From Panax quinquefolius (Eukaryota > Streptophyta > Magnoliopsida > Apiales > Araliaceae), in the NCBI GenBank assembly GCA_020205615.1, contig CM035166.1, positions 77,524,679-77,588,678 on the forward strand: 64,000 bases of DNA, in the 5' to 3' direction. The position numbers and the translations under genes are program-made. The notes below the pieces were generated by a model. The model ran no database searches. It worked only from the letters and a program-made list of their open reading frames with translations, and was not told the origin of the DNA. Position 1 is the first letter of the stretch. Every line of letters begins with the position of its first letter. Shown one piece after another: positions 10,892 through 22,800 of the stretch.

Positions 10892-13800
10892 CTACAAAGA
10901 TCATGTAAAAAAAGTATAAGATTTCCATGAATGATTTAGCAGAAAGGTCTCATCATCACACGGAGGATTCATTCCAAGAACATGAACGCAAAAACAATAT
11001 CCATTTAGAAAATAGACAATGTGAATTGCACTTGGCGTTTCTCAGAGAAATTTATACATAACTAGAAATTTAAATGGCATGACCAATTCAGGTCCATGCC
11101 TACACCTATTTAAAAGAGCAAATTCTGTTGAAAAATGACATTTATAACATAGCAAAAATAGTTAGTGCCACAAAATCTCTTAAGTTTACGGAAGTATCCA
11201 AAGGGAATAATGAAAATCATGAATTACCATGTAAAAGGTCACTTTTGTTAACAGCTAAATTTTTTTTGGAAATTGAAGCCAAGCTCCACTCACTAAACAA
11301 TTTATCGGTTCTGGACAGTTTTGGATAAAAGGCATTGTTGAGTTGAGTTGACCAAAGGTGATAATAGCCTAGTGGTACAGGCCTCACCTTTTACTGTGCA
11401 AGGTCACACTGGTTCAAATCTATCCATTAGCAAGAAGTCAAAAAGTTCAGCAAACCCACTTTAGACGATTGAAAAGGTCTAATTTCCTTGGGTTCCCCCT
11501 AGTTCCCCTCCTGGCCGTTGCCCTTTTCCCAGGCTTCTACCCCAAGCCCCTAGACCCGAGAATTGAAATGTATTCCTAAATTTACTACATTGTAATAGTG
11601 TAGGTTCTTAAAAAATAAAAAAAAAACTGAGTCGAGTGATTGACCCTACAATAAGGCTGCCAAGCTTGATTCATTTAATACTTGAGCTACTCAAGCTCAT
11701 TTATTCATCACCGGACAGACCACACATATGCCAACGAGCTACACCTGATGTACAGTGAAGGGGTTTATTATCACCCATATTTGCTCTTACCAATATATTT
11801 ATCAACATCCTTGATGCTCATGATCCAGCACCTAGTTTCTTGGCCACCTAAAATTTTGCAGCATAAAGCATGGTATTTTAAAACAAAAATAAACTCATCT
11901 TTCACCCAAATTTATAGAAGATATGATTGTAGGAAAAGATGCGGTTCGTAAATTTTAGGAATAACATAGCTTCAACTAACAATCTAATAAACATTAATAG
12001 ACCGAGTATCCGAATATGATTATGTTTGTGCTAACTGTAAACTAAAAACAGTAAACCTTTTCTCCTCTCTTTGCTTTTCTCATACTCATTTTCCACATCA
12101 TCATCACTTGCTGACCTTCCCCTGGAAACAGAAAATGAGTCAACTCTATATCAAAGAATCCCAGGTTAAATAAGTTGTTACTAGCTTGAAAGAATCACAA
12201 ATGGGAAATATATAACATTTATAAGGTATACCTTTTCCTTTGCAGCTCCTCTTTCTCCTTTCTTTTTAATTGTTCTTTCTCTTTGTGTTTTTTGTAATTC
12301 AGTTTCTTAGCACACCTAAACCAACACGATGAACAACTAAACATTAAAAGACATCTTCAAATAAGAAATGAGAAGACCAGAGTCCTAACAATATTATTTG
12401 TCATAAATCAACCTGCAACATCTTAAAGTAGTTGGGCCCTTGCTATCTTTTTCTTAAATTATAATTAAAACTTGCAGAACTTCTGTAGTTTGAGAATGTT
12501 ATGAAGAGTTACTCTTAGATAAATACTCCTTTGTCTGGAAAACGAGAATCCTACTTTGTGTTTTTCCACCAAGTATTTAGGTTTATATAAGATATGCTTA
12601 AAAAATAAATTTTTCTGATGGTTTTCTTTTTCCCAATATTAAACATTAAAGACTCAATTTTATTATTAGAAAAAGATTATGTATGTGTGTCCTACACAAA
12701 CCTTGATATTTGAAAAAAAAAGAAAAAAAAGAAAGAGCTCTCTGATAGAAAAAGTAGGATTATCATTTCCAAGTGGAGTACTAAAAAAGAGCGATGATCT
12801 AAATCTCCATATTGTTCAACTATTTTTACGTTTGTTTATCAATTAATATTTTCTTACTCACTATCATATTTTTATATATAAAGCTTTAAGTTCAAAATTT
12901 GAAAGCCAAAACATGAGTAAGATGTATTTCTTTACGAATTAGCTTTAAAAAAAATTGTGCGCCATTACTTGGAAAATTATATGCTCCCCTTTTCCCAAAT
13001 AGATTCTCCGTGACTCTTAAAACTGAGTTTTCAATTTTCAAAACGTGTGGCATGAAGTATAAGACATACTAATGACACATTTAAAGATTATGTTTTTCAT
13101 TAAAAAAAAAATGCCCAAATTGCAATTTAGATACTGAAGATTATTGGATTGTTGGATATTTTCAAAATCTGGTGTTATATAATAAATATATTATATTGTT
13201 TTAATAACTAACATATGCATTAGTTCAATGGTAAAGGTGTGATCACTAATTTGAACCGGTGTGATTGTTCATTTGAACGAGTGTAACATTGAACTGGTGC
13301 AATGATCCGATTTGAGTCACTAGTTTGAACCGGTGTGACCCTTAGAAAGGATGTGTTTGGTTCATATCTTTTTAAATTGAAAATGGGCCTTTTCAAGGGA
13401 TGTTTGGAATCTCCTATTAATAGATTAGAAAACTCTCCTTTAGGATAACAATTCATTCACAAGAAATGAATTCATAATTCTTTTAAAATAATTTTGGTGT
13501 TATTATTTTCTTCTCTCTCAAATTATAGTTTTGAATTAAATATTATCCTGCAGATAGTATTTAACATAGATTAATTTTTGAGCCTGTCTTATCTTGAGAG
13601 TCGGATTCGTTGTAACCCTGTGCAGTTTATATGTGGGCGAATAATGTCTTAAGAAAAGAGTGGACCTCCATTCAATTCAGGCGGGACAGTTATTATTTTT
13701 TAGAGTTTCTGCAACGTTCTACGACGAAAGTTCCAACAATCTCAAGACAGTAATCTATGAAAGACATTCTGAAAAATGATGTTAGTCTGAATATGGAAGA

Positions 13801-16800
13801 GTAACGATTGATAAGTGAGTTTTATACTAATAATTGAGTGCGTTTGAGCTAAATCTTTTGGTTGATTTTAAGTGTTTGTGTCTATTCATGCATGTTTTAC
13901 ATTGTTTTGTAGGAATTAGGACAAAAGTTACTTGGATCGACGTTTGAGGTTGCTAGATTCGCGTTTTCGACTTGTCATTTACACAGCAGTCACTTCAGAG
14001 CCAATTTGAGTATTGCTCCAGACCTTATTTCGAAAAACTCAAAGAATGAAAATTGTAGATCTACGTCTCCTCTTTCCGGAACATCTTAAATCATCGAAAT
14101 CGGAGTTCGGACGAAGAAGTTATGACCATTTTTCCAAAGGACGTCGGAGCAGAAAATTTCCAAAAATGGGGCCAGCGCCGGAGCGCCCAAACCAAGGCTA
14201 TTTGCAGCACCGGGGCGCTATAATGCAGCTTCCCAGCGCCGTGCCCAGCGCTGGGGCGCTGGGGAAGTGATTGGTGAGACTTGGACGCGTTTTGGGGCGA
14301 ATTTTGACACCTTTTTGACTCCAAATTGGATTGAGTTTGTTCCTAAGCTAAAAATTGGACTTGTAACCTATAAATACATGATGTAAGACATAAAATAAAG
14401 AGAGATTACATAGATTAGATTAGAGATACACTCCATTAGATTAGAACATAAACCCTAGTTCTTATTAGTTTTGGAGATTGAAGCAACTTGAGGATCATTG
14501 AAGATTCAAAGCAGGAGCGAAAGAGGAGTCTCAAGACTACTGACAATAGATTCTATTATCTTCTCTTCTCTTACTTCTATCTTTTAATGTTTATTCAGTT
14601 TTGGATTCTTGATTTTAATTCAGTGACAATGAACTAAATTTCTTTTATTAAGATATCAATTGAACCTTTTATGTCTATAAATTAATTATTCGATTTATTC
14701 CAATTATTTGTGTCAAAGTGAATTGTTTATCTTGCCTAGTGCTTATTGATTAATTGTTTGGCCAATAATTACCTTGTTACTCTAGAAGGAATTGAAAGAG
14801 GAATTCTAGGATTAGAACTGGGCATAATAACATGTGACTTAGTTATTTGCATGGCGAGTAATTAGGTTCGTGAATTGAATGGAAATATTTGTTCACCGCA
14901 TGTAACACATAAAGAATTGGAATTGAAGGAGTTTAATTCAATTGTTTTGCATAGGAATATAGCAAGATTAATCTAGATTAAATAGAAGTCAATTGATCAC
15001 TTGGAAAAGGACTTTTGACATTTGAGAATTCATGTTAACAATTCAGTAGGCATAATAATTGGGATAATTGGATAATTGGTTTATAGTTCATAATTGGGGA
15101 TATTGCAGTCTTAACCTTTATTTATCTGAATTAATTTATTATTTAGTCTCTACCTTTATTTAGTTGAATTAATTTTAGATTAATCTAGTTTTAATTGATT
15201 AGTTTAGTTTCTTAATTAGAAAAATCACACTTTGCAATTGTTTAAATAAAATTGATTTGGTTAAGAGTTAGTACTTGGTAATTTTTATTAAATAATTCCT
15301 CGTGGGAATGATACTCTACTTTCACTTTATTACTTGTTGACCGTGTATACTTGCACGTTTGTTTTGATTGTGAAATCGACCAACAAGTTTTTGGCGCCGT
15401 TGCCGGGGAAATAAGAGTATAAATAAATCCTGTATTTACCCTAAGACTTGGTAATTGCTTAGTTTTAACCGGAGTTGTCATGTTCACAAAAGTAATTGAA
15501 TTAGAACTGAAATTTTCCTTCTAAGAAATTTGTTATGTGATTATCTTGAACTGTGGTTGGTTAGACTGGTTAGCAAGCACACACACATAACATGCGTGAT
15601 GACTGGTTTGGATTGACTAATTGGTTAGAGTTATGGACTTTGACTTGATTGGATATATTATTTGAGTATCATTGGTATCTTTGAGATCTGTTGCTATATA
15701 TCATACTAATTTATTACTGGATTCATAGGTATAATAGGAAGTAGAACATGCATATGCATTCATGTAGTTGAGTTAGTTTGTTTATTTTTAGTTCTTTTTT
15801 GTTTTTGCTTGAGGACAAGCAAAGGTTTAAGTTTGGGGGTATTTGATAACTGAGTTTTATACTCATAATTGAGTGCGTTTGAGCTAAATCTTTTGGTTGA
15901 TTTTAAGTGTTTGTGTCTATTCATGCATGTTTTACATTGTTTTGTAGGAATTGGGACAAAAGTTACTTGGATCGACGTTTGAGTTTGCTAGATTCGCGTT
16001 TTCGACTTGTCATTTACACAGCAGTCACTTCAGAGCCAATTTGAGTATTGCTCCAGACCTTATTTCGAAAAACTCAAAGAATGAAAATTGTAGATCTACG
16101 TCTCCTCTTTCCGGAACATCTTGAATCATCGAAATCGGAGTTCGGACGAAGAAGTTATGACCATTTTCCAAAGGACGCTCGAGCAGAAAATTTCCAAAAA
16201 TGGGGCCAATACGAGCGCCTAAACCAAGGCTATTTGCAGCACCGGCGCTTATAATGCAGCTTCCTGAAGCGCCCAGCCCAGCGCTTAGGCGCTGGGAAGT
16301 GATTAGTGAGACTTGGACGCGTTTTTGGGGCGAATTTTGACACCTTTTTGACTCCAAATTGGATTGGGTTTGTTCCTAAGCTAAAAATTGGACTTGTAAC
16401 CTATAAATACATGATGTAAGACATAAAATAAAGAGAGATTACATAGATTAGATTAGAGATACACTCCATTAGATTAGAACATAAACCCTAGTTCTTATTA
16501 GTTTTGGAGATTGAAGCAACTTGAGGATCATTGAAGATTCAAAGCAGGAGCGAAAGAGGAGTCTCAAGACTACTGACAATAGATTCTATTCTCTTCTCTT
16601 CTCTTACTTCTATCTTTTAATGTTTATTCAGTTGTGGATTCTTGATTTTAATTCAATGACAATGAACTAAATTTCTTTTATTAAGATATCAATTGAACTT
16701 TTTATGTCTATAAATTAGTTATTCGATTTATTCTAATTATTTGTGTCAAAGTGAATTGTTTATCTTGCCTTATGCTTATTGATTAATTGTTTGACCAATA

Positions 16801-19800
16801 ATTACCTTGTTACTCTAGAAGGAATTGAAAGAGGAATTCTAGGGTTAGAACTGGGCATGATAACATGTGACTTAGTTATTTGCATGGCGAGTAATTAGGT
16901 TCGTGAATTGAATGGAAATATCTGTTCACCGCATGTAACACATAATGAATTGGAATTGAAGGAGTTTAATTCAATTGTTTTGCATAGGAATATAGCAAGA
17001 TTAATCTGGATTAAATAGAAGTCAATTGATCACTTGGAAAAGGGCTTTTGGCATTTGAGAATTTCTGTTAACAATTCAGTAGGCATAATAATTGGGATAA
17101 TTGGATAATTGGTTTATAGTTCATAATTGAGGATATTGTAGTCTTAACCTTTATTTATCTCGACCTTTATTTAGTTGAATTAATTTTAGAGTAATCTAGT
17201 TTTAATTGATTAATTTAGTTTTCTTAATTAGAAAAATCACACTTTGCAATTGTTTAAATAAAATTGATTTGGTTAAGAGTTAGTACTTGGTAATTTTTAT
17301 TAAATAATTCCTCGTAGGAACGATACTTTTCTTATCACTTTATTACTTGTTGACCGTGTATACTTGCATGTTTGTTTTGATTGTGAAATCGACCAACAGC
17401 GATGCTACGTCAAAGAATGATATTTTCTTATAACTATGATCGCGAAAATTATTATTATTCAGGAGGAAGTTTTGCAATCAAAGAAACTTCAAAGAAGGAA
17501 ATGCGAAATCACTGTAAGTGAATTAATTTAATTTTGGCATGATAGTATATATATTTATTATTTGATAAAACTATATGTGGCTAAAATGTATATTTATTTT
17601 CTTCCAGTATAATATATGTATTATATTATTTAGGAGGAAAATAAAGTAATACATATTGATTATTATATGTGGAATTTGAGTACATAATTTAATAAAGGAT
17701 TGAAAATATAGTATATGCTTGATAATTTATTCTTGAAATTGTTGCATAAGAATAATATGCATATATGTATATTTTAGATTAATCATACCATGAAATTTTG
17801 TATTGGGTTATGTGCTTTAAAATTTATGAATATTAAATTTTGCACATATATAGTATTTGGTATGATGTTTAAGTATAAATAATTTTTATTATGGTTAATA
17901 ACCATATGTTATGATCATGGATTATGGTCAATTTCAAGTTTATCAAGGCAATAAAAGTTTATCTCAAAAGGAAAAGGCGATAATGCTTGGTTTTATATTA
18001 CTGTTTTTAAATTGTACAAAGTCCAGATTAATGTGCATGCTTCACTTTCAAAGTGAGTGATGGTCCAAAGTGTTGAGATATATATGGGACATCATATATA
18101 AACTTATTTACATATAGATTAAGCATTATCTTGATTATCTTGGTATTAAAGATAATATGGTTTATAACTTCATGTTAAGGCCGGTCAATTTATGAAGTTA
18201 TTGTCAACATATCTCGGTTTGAGATAGTGATATATAAATGAACAATTATATACATGATTTGTGACATTTAATTATGTTGAGTCAATGTAAGTTTTACCAA
18301 GTCCTTGCACTAAGGGCACTTGGCAAGGAAGTTGAATTATGTATATGTTAAATTAATTTTGAGAGATACTATTGGAATTCAATAATAAAGTTTAAATTTT
18401 ATCATTTTATGATAATGGAAGTGATTGGCTCAAGTGCCTGGAATTAGAGATATCTTTATGGCATAAGTTAATTGATAGTTATGATAATGCGATGACTTGT
18501 TAAGAAAGTCGATGCATATCGATATAAGACAACTATGTGAATGAGCGCTCGATAGTAATAAAGTAATACAATTATTATCTTTGTTAAAATCAAAGTAATT
18601 TGGTGGATCCCGGTAACAAAAGTCCTAGGTAGGGATTGTTATGGAGTAATTCCATAAAGATTGGTTTAAAGCCTTTGAATGAGAGGTAACCTGTAAGTGA
18701 AACCCAACTAAATACTAGAATAACATCTAGTATATTAGATTCACCTATGTAAGTGAAGGAAATGGGACGCTTCTGCGAGACTTAAGGCTTGTCTCAAAGT
18801 CACTTACGAAACCCAAGAGATAAACACAAGGTCATAAATGTGTTGGGTTTCCTTAAACTATAAGGGGTATAGTATATGTCGATCGAGCAGAATATCACTT
18901 TAAAATTTCTTGGTTAAAAGCCAACGCTACTAAGAATTCTGATATTTTGTGATATAGACTGTAAAGGTTCAAGTCGAAAGACACCTCTTACTTATGTAAT
19001 GCCTAAAGAGAGAATAAGGTTGACAAAATAAAGTTACAGGATTTTGAAAATGGGGGAAAATTGTTGGATATTTTCAAAATATGTTGTTATACAATAAATA
19101 TATTATATTGTTTTAATAACTAACAGATGCATTGGTTCAATGGTAAAGGTGTAATCACTAGTTTGAACCCGTGTGATTTCTAGTTTGAATGGGTGTAACA
19201 TTGAACCGATGCAATGGTTCGATTTGGGTCACTAGTTTGAACCGGTGTGACCCTTAGTTAGAAAGGATATATTTGGTTCATATATTTTCAAATTGAAAAG
19301 GTGTCTTTTCAAAAGGGTGTTTGGAATCCTATAAATGGATTAGAAAACTCTCATTTAGGATAACAATTCATTCACAAGAAATGAATTCATAATTCTTTTA
19401 AAATAATTTTGGTGTTATTATTTTCTTCTCTCAAATTATAGTTTTGAATTAAATATTACCCTGCACGTAGTATTTAATACAGATTAATTTTTGGGCATTT
19501 CTTATCTTGAGAGGCGGATTCGCTATAACCATGTACAGTTTATATAGGGAGAGAATACCGTCTTAAGAAAAGAGTGGACTTCCATTCGATTCAGGCGGCA
19601 CAATTACTATTCTTCAGAATTTCTACAACGTTCTACGGCAAAAGTTCCAACAAAGAATAGTTCAAAGAAAAAAAAAAAAAATAATACTACATTAAAGAAT
19701 AGAAATATAGAATTGTTTCCTTTTAGACAGTAAGATAAATATAATCATCAGAACAAAGAGATTCCAAGCAGAGCCCAGATAAAAACATAGTGATGACACT

Positions 19801-22800
19801 CATTTACGATGTAGAGAATATATTTATATTGGGTGCCATAATGTTTTTTAAACATATTGGGTAAAATAGTTAGTGTAACAACTTCCTTAGGTGCTCCTTG
19901 AAAGGTGCATATGGAAAATAACTCCATGACCAAAAAGGGAGCTTGGAGAAAAACTATTGAGGCCAGTTACACCACACGACAGTGAGCCCTCCTGTTCTCA
20001 GAAGGATTTTATCAGTGTATAAAATTAGATACTCCGAAAGCATGAGGTGAAACTGTGCACAAGGAGGTGACGATAAAAGATAGGGGCAAACACAATATTA
20101 TTTAGTAATCACACCTCTCACAAGTTACTAGTTTAACCAGAGCCTGTTTGTTCTCGCCGGCTTCAAAATAAGAAAAGTTTACCTGCAACATTATGGACAA
20201 GTAGGAGAAAGAGCAAGTCGGCAAAGTAACTAAACAAAGAATTGGAATTCAAAGTAGGACTTCAGAGGTGGTAAAAATAATTAAAAGAAATCTGATTGAA
20301 AGTTAATAATGTCATAAAGACCAAAAACTAGATACAAGAAAAAGCATGCTTCACCATCACTAGGGTTAGGAAAATCACACAAACACAAAATCAAATTCGT
20401 AAATCAATTCCAGTGGAGAATTTACAAGACTTTCTTACCACTAGCTGTAAGATTTAAACTAGAAATAGCAAAACTTGGACTACTACATAGATTTTTTTCA
20501 GTACTCATCATAAGTAATGAAACATACCCTTTTTCCATAAATAAAAGAATGCAGTAAAGGCTGTCAAGGTGGGCAAACCATACAACATACATAACCAAAG
20601 AAAAAGAACATCCAAAGTAAACTTACAGAAGCCCCTAGAGACACAAATTTTAGAAGTACAAAAAGAATATTGCAGGAGTCACCCTCTAAGAATGAGAGGA
20701 GCACATAGAATGAAAGATATGTACCTAGTATGATCTAAGACCTAAGATAAACTACTGCAAAAAACAGCAAATACAAATACTGATCCATAGGTATAATCCC
20801 TCGACCTAAACTAAAAGTGATCAACATCAAGTAATGGAGATGATGCACCGAAGCTCAAGCCTAAAACATTGTAAGCAGGAAATCCCTAACCGAAGTGGGG
20901 CACACCCACTCCTCACCCAAATCACCAAATATAGAGATAACAAGTCCTTAAGATACTATAAAGTGGAAAAAGTACACAGTTCTACTGAAGGGCTGCCCTG
21001 AAGACATTCTTACCCAAATAGGAAAATCTAAAGGCCAGATGGCTAAAGCCCATATCCCCAAATGAATCAGGAACCAATTGGACATAATTTTACATTGATT
21101 TAGAAAACATAAATTAGATTCAATTAGGACATTATAAAGTTTGACTCAGAGTTTGACAGGGGTGCCTTTAGGGGCATTTCGGTGTCTAAATTTTCTAGAG
21201 GTTAAAAGAGCTAATCTTGTATCCCCTTTTTATAAGGTGGGTGGACTCCTTGTCCCTTTCCTGCTTGTATTCCGACTCTTCCAATAATAAAAATTCTTTT
21301 TCTATCTTAGAAGAAAGGAATAAAATTTTGCCCTGAAAATCTATCTCGACTAGTGCGGCCTCAGTTGATTATTTCCAATAAGAAAAAGGGTTTCTAAGAC
21401 TTTTATTTCCCTTTGACAGTGACTAATCACTTCTCCTAAAGAAAATAATTGAAACAATAGAGGGAGAATTTATGTCAAAATCTTGAAAAAATAATGAAAA
21501 TTCTAGAGAAAAAACAAAGATTCAAGGAGGAATGAAACACCTAGTTCATTGAATGGATAAGGGTACCTTGAATGAGATCTAGGCTATAACAGTTGAAATG
21601 GTAGCTTCAAATTTAGTATACACATTAATAAGCGACTTTTGTGACGTCGTTTCAAGTTGTCCCAGGACTCGGGTTGAAGTGTGACACAAAAAATACCCTA
21701 TTTACAACTCAGTAGAGATTTCAATATTTTGGACAAACTATTAATGTGTATCAAGTACAAAAAAACATGCTAGCAATATTGATAGCAAACAGATAGAACT
21801 TTTGTAAGCAAACAAACAACTGTTTAGTACTATATAGCACTGAAGATAGAACACAAAGACTTACCTCATAGCTTGCCAAACCATCTTTTACATCACAATG
21901 TTTATTACCACATACGAACTGCCCTGACAATCAAGGGTACAAAAACGACAACTCAATTCTTACTCCTTGTGCTGTCAACAACTAGGATCATTATTTAAGA
22001 GTACAAGAAAAGATAAATATGCCAAAATTGCAATGAAAAATTGCATTAAAACAAGGTCACAACTATGAATTTTGCTTTTCCAATGCACATAAAAGATAGG
22101 AAATCTTAGAAGCCATAGTGTTTTCAAAAGATACCTTCATTACATTTATACTAAATTGTTCAATCAAAAGTTACATACTATTTTGCACAATTGATGCTTA
22201 AAATTAATATCCAATATTTCTCTTTGAACTACAAACAAAAACCATTTACTTTCTAAAATGCTTCAAGTTCCAGAAAACTCATAAAAATTTCAAATCAATC
22301 AACCATATATACAATTTGAAACAATCTAATTCATTTCAGAAAGAACACAATCAACATTAAGAATTTGGAAGACAGTCCCACAATCTCACTTCCTTTCAAC
22401 ATTAAAAAATAACCGCTATTTCTCCCAAAGTCCCAATTCCTTTCATATTTTAATTTTTTGCCTTTTCTTATAATTATGTAGTAACTTTTATATTCGTGAC
22501 AATATTGAAAAAAAATATTTGTTACCGGGGCACATGCAAAGCATAACATTCATTGTATACACAACACACAGTATTTATAAATATAAGGATATTATATAAT
22601 CTACATATATGAATTGAAGTTAGGTTTTCTTAGAATTATCTTCTCCTTTTTTGCCGATTGGTGGATTCTTCGGCTTAGATCTAGCTTTCCCATCGGTGAA
22701 GTTTGATTTTTTTGTTTTTTGTGGCTGTCGACTGGTGGTTGTGAACTGGTATAAACCATCACTGGTTCACCAGTTCCCCAGTTTGGACAGTCCACCGGCA

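Larger units (their letters stand above)
13809..17398 (+). mobile_element. Coding-free LTR element primed by tRNA-Asp (Athila/Tat-like), nested
   Basis: Two 1.56-kb direct repeats (13809-15385 and 15844-17398), starting TGATAA and ending CCAACA, flank an internal part of only 458 bp. Flanking pentamers ACGAT (13804-13808) and GCGAT (17399-17403) differ at one base, supporting insertion into the surrounding LTR element. The internal part holds a primer site complementary to tRNA-Asp at one end and a purine tract (GTTTAAGTTTGGGGGT) at the other, and nothing coding. Such primer sites and tracts are typical of Athila-type elements; this is a deletion derivative that would need proteins in trans. 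Confidence 0.85.
13150..19652 (+). mobile_element. Non-autonomous LTR retrotransposon, TGTTGGA...TCCAACA type, carrying a nested element
   Basis: Two direct repeats of about 590 bp (13150-13738 and 19062-19652), both starting TGTTGGATATTTTC and ending GTTCCAACA, enclose about 1.7 kb of own internal sequence (13739-13808 and 17404-19061). The purine tract GAAAATGGGGGAAAATT precedes the right repeat and gives plus orientation. No gag or pol motif was found. The LTR style (TGTTGGA...TCCAACA) is common in Ty1/copia elements, but the lineage is uncertain. A standard tRNA-Met primer site is not visible and flanking bases (TGGAT and AAGAA) do not match, which could mean decay or recombination. Confidence 0.75.
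12316..20114 (-). other. Intron 8 of the FRA10AC1-like gene (7.8 kb)
   Basis: The largest intron. Outside the nested LTR elements at 13150-19652 it holds AT-rich unique sequence (12316-13149 and 19653-20114) in which no coding region was recognised. Confidence 0.85.

Noticed and set aside
11361..11420. Possible tRNA gene
   Set aside because: A- and B-box-like words are present, but there is no acceptor stem or cloverleaf, and the segment continues into a SINE body with an A-rich tail.
13980..14330. Short overlapping frames on both strands in the tRNA-Asp-primed LTR, repeated at about 16025-16357
   Set aside because: The frames diverge between the two LTR copies through indels and carry no domain; repetition reflects the LTR, not a gene family.
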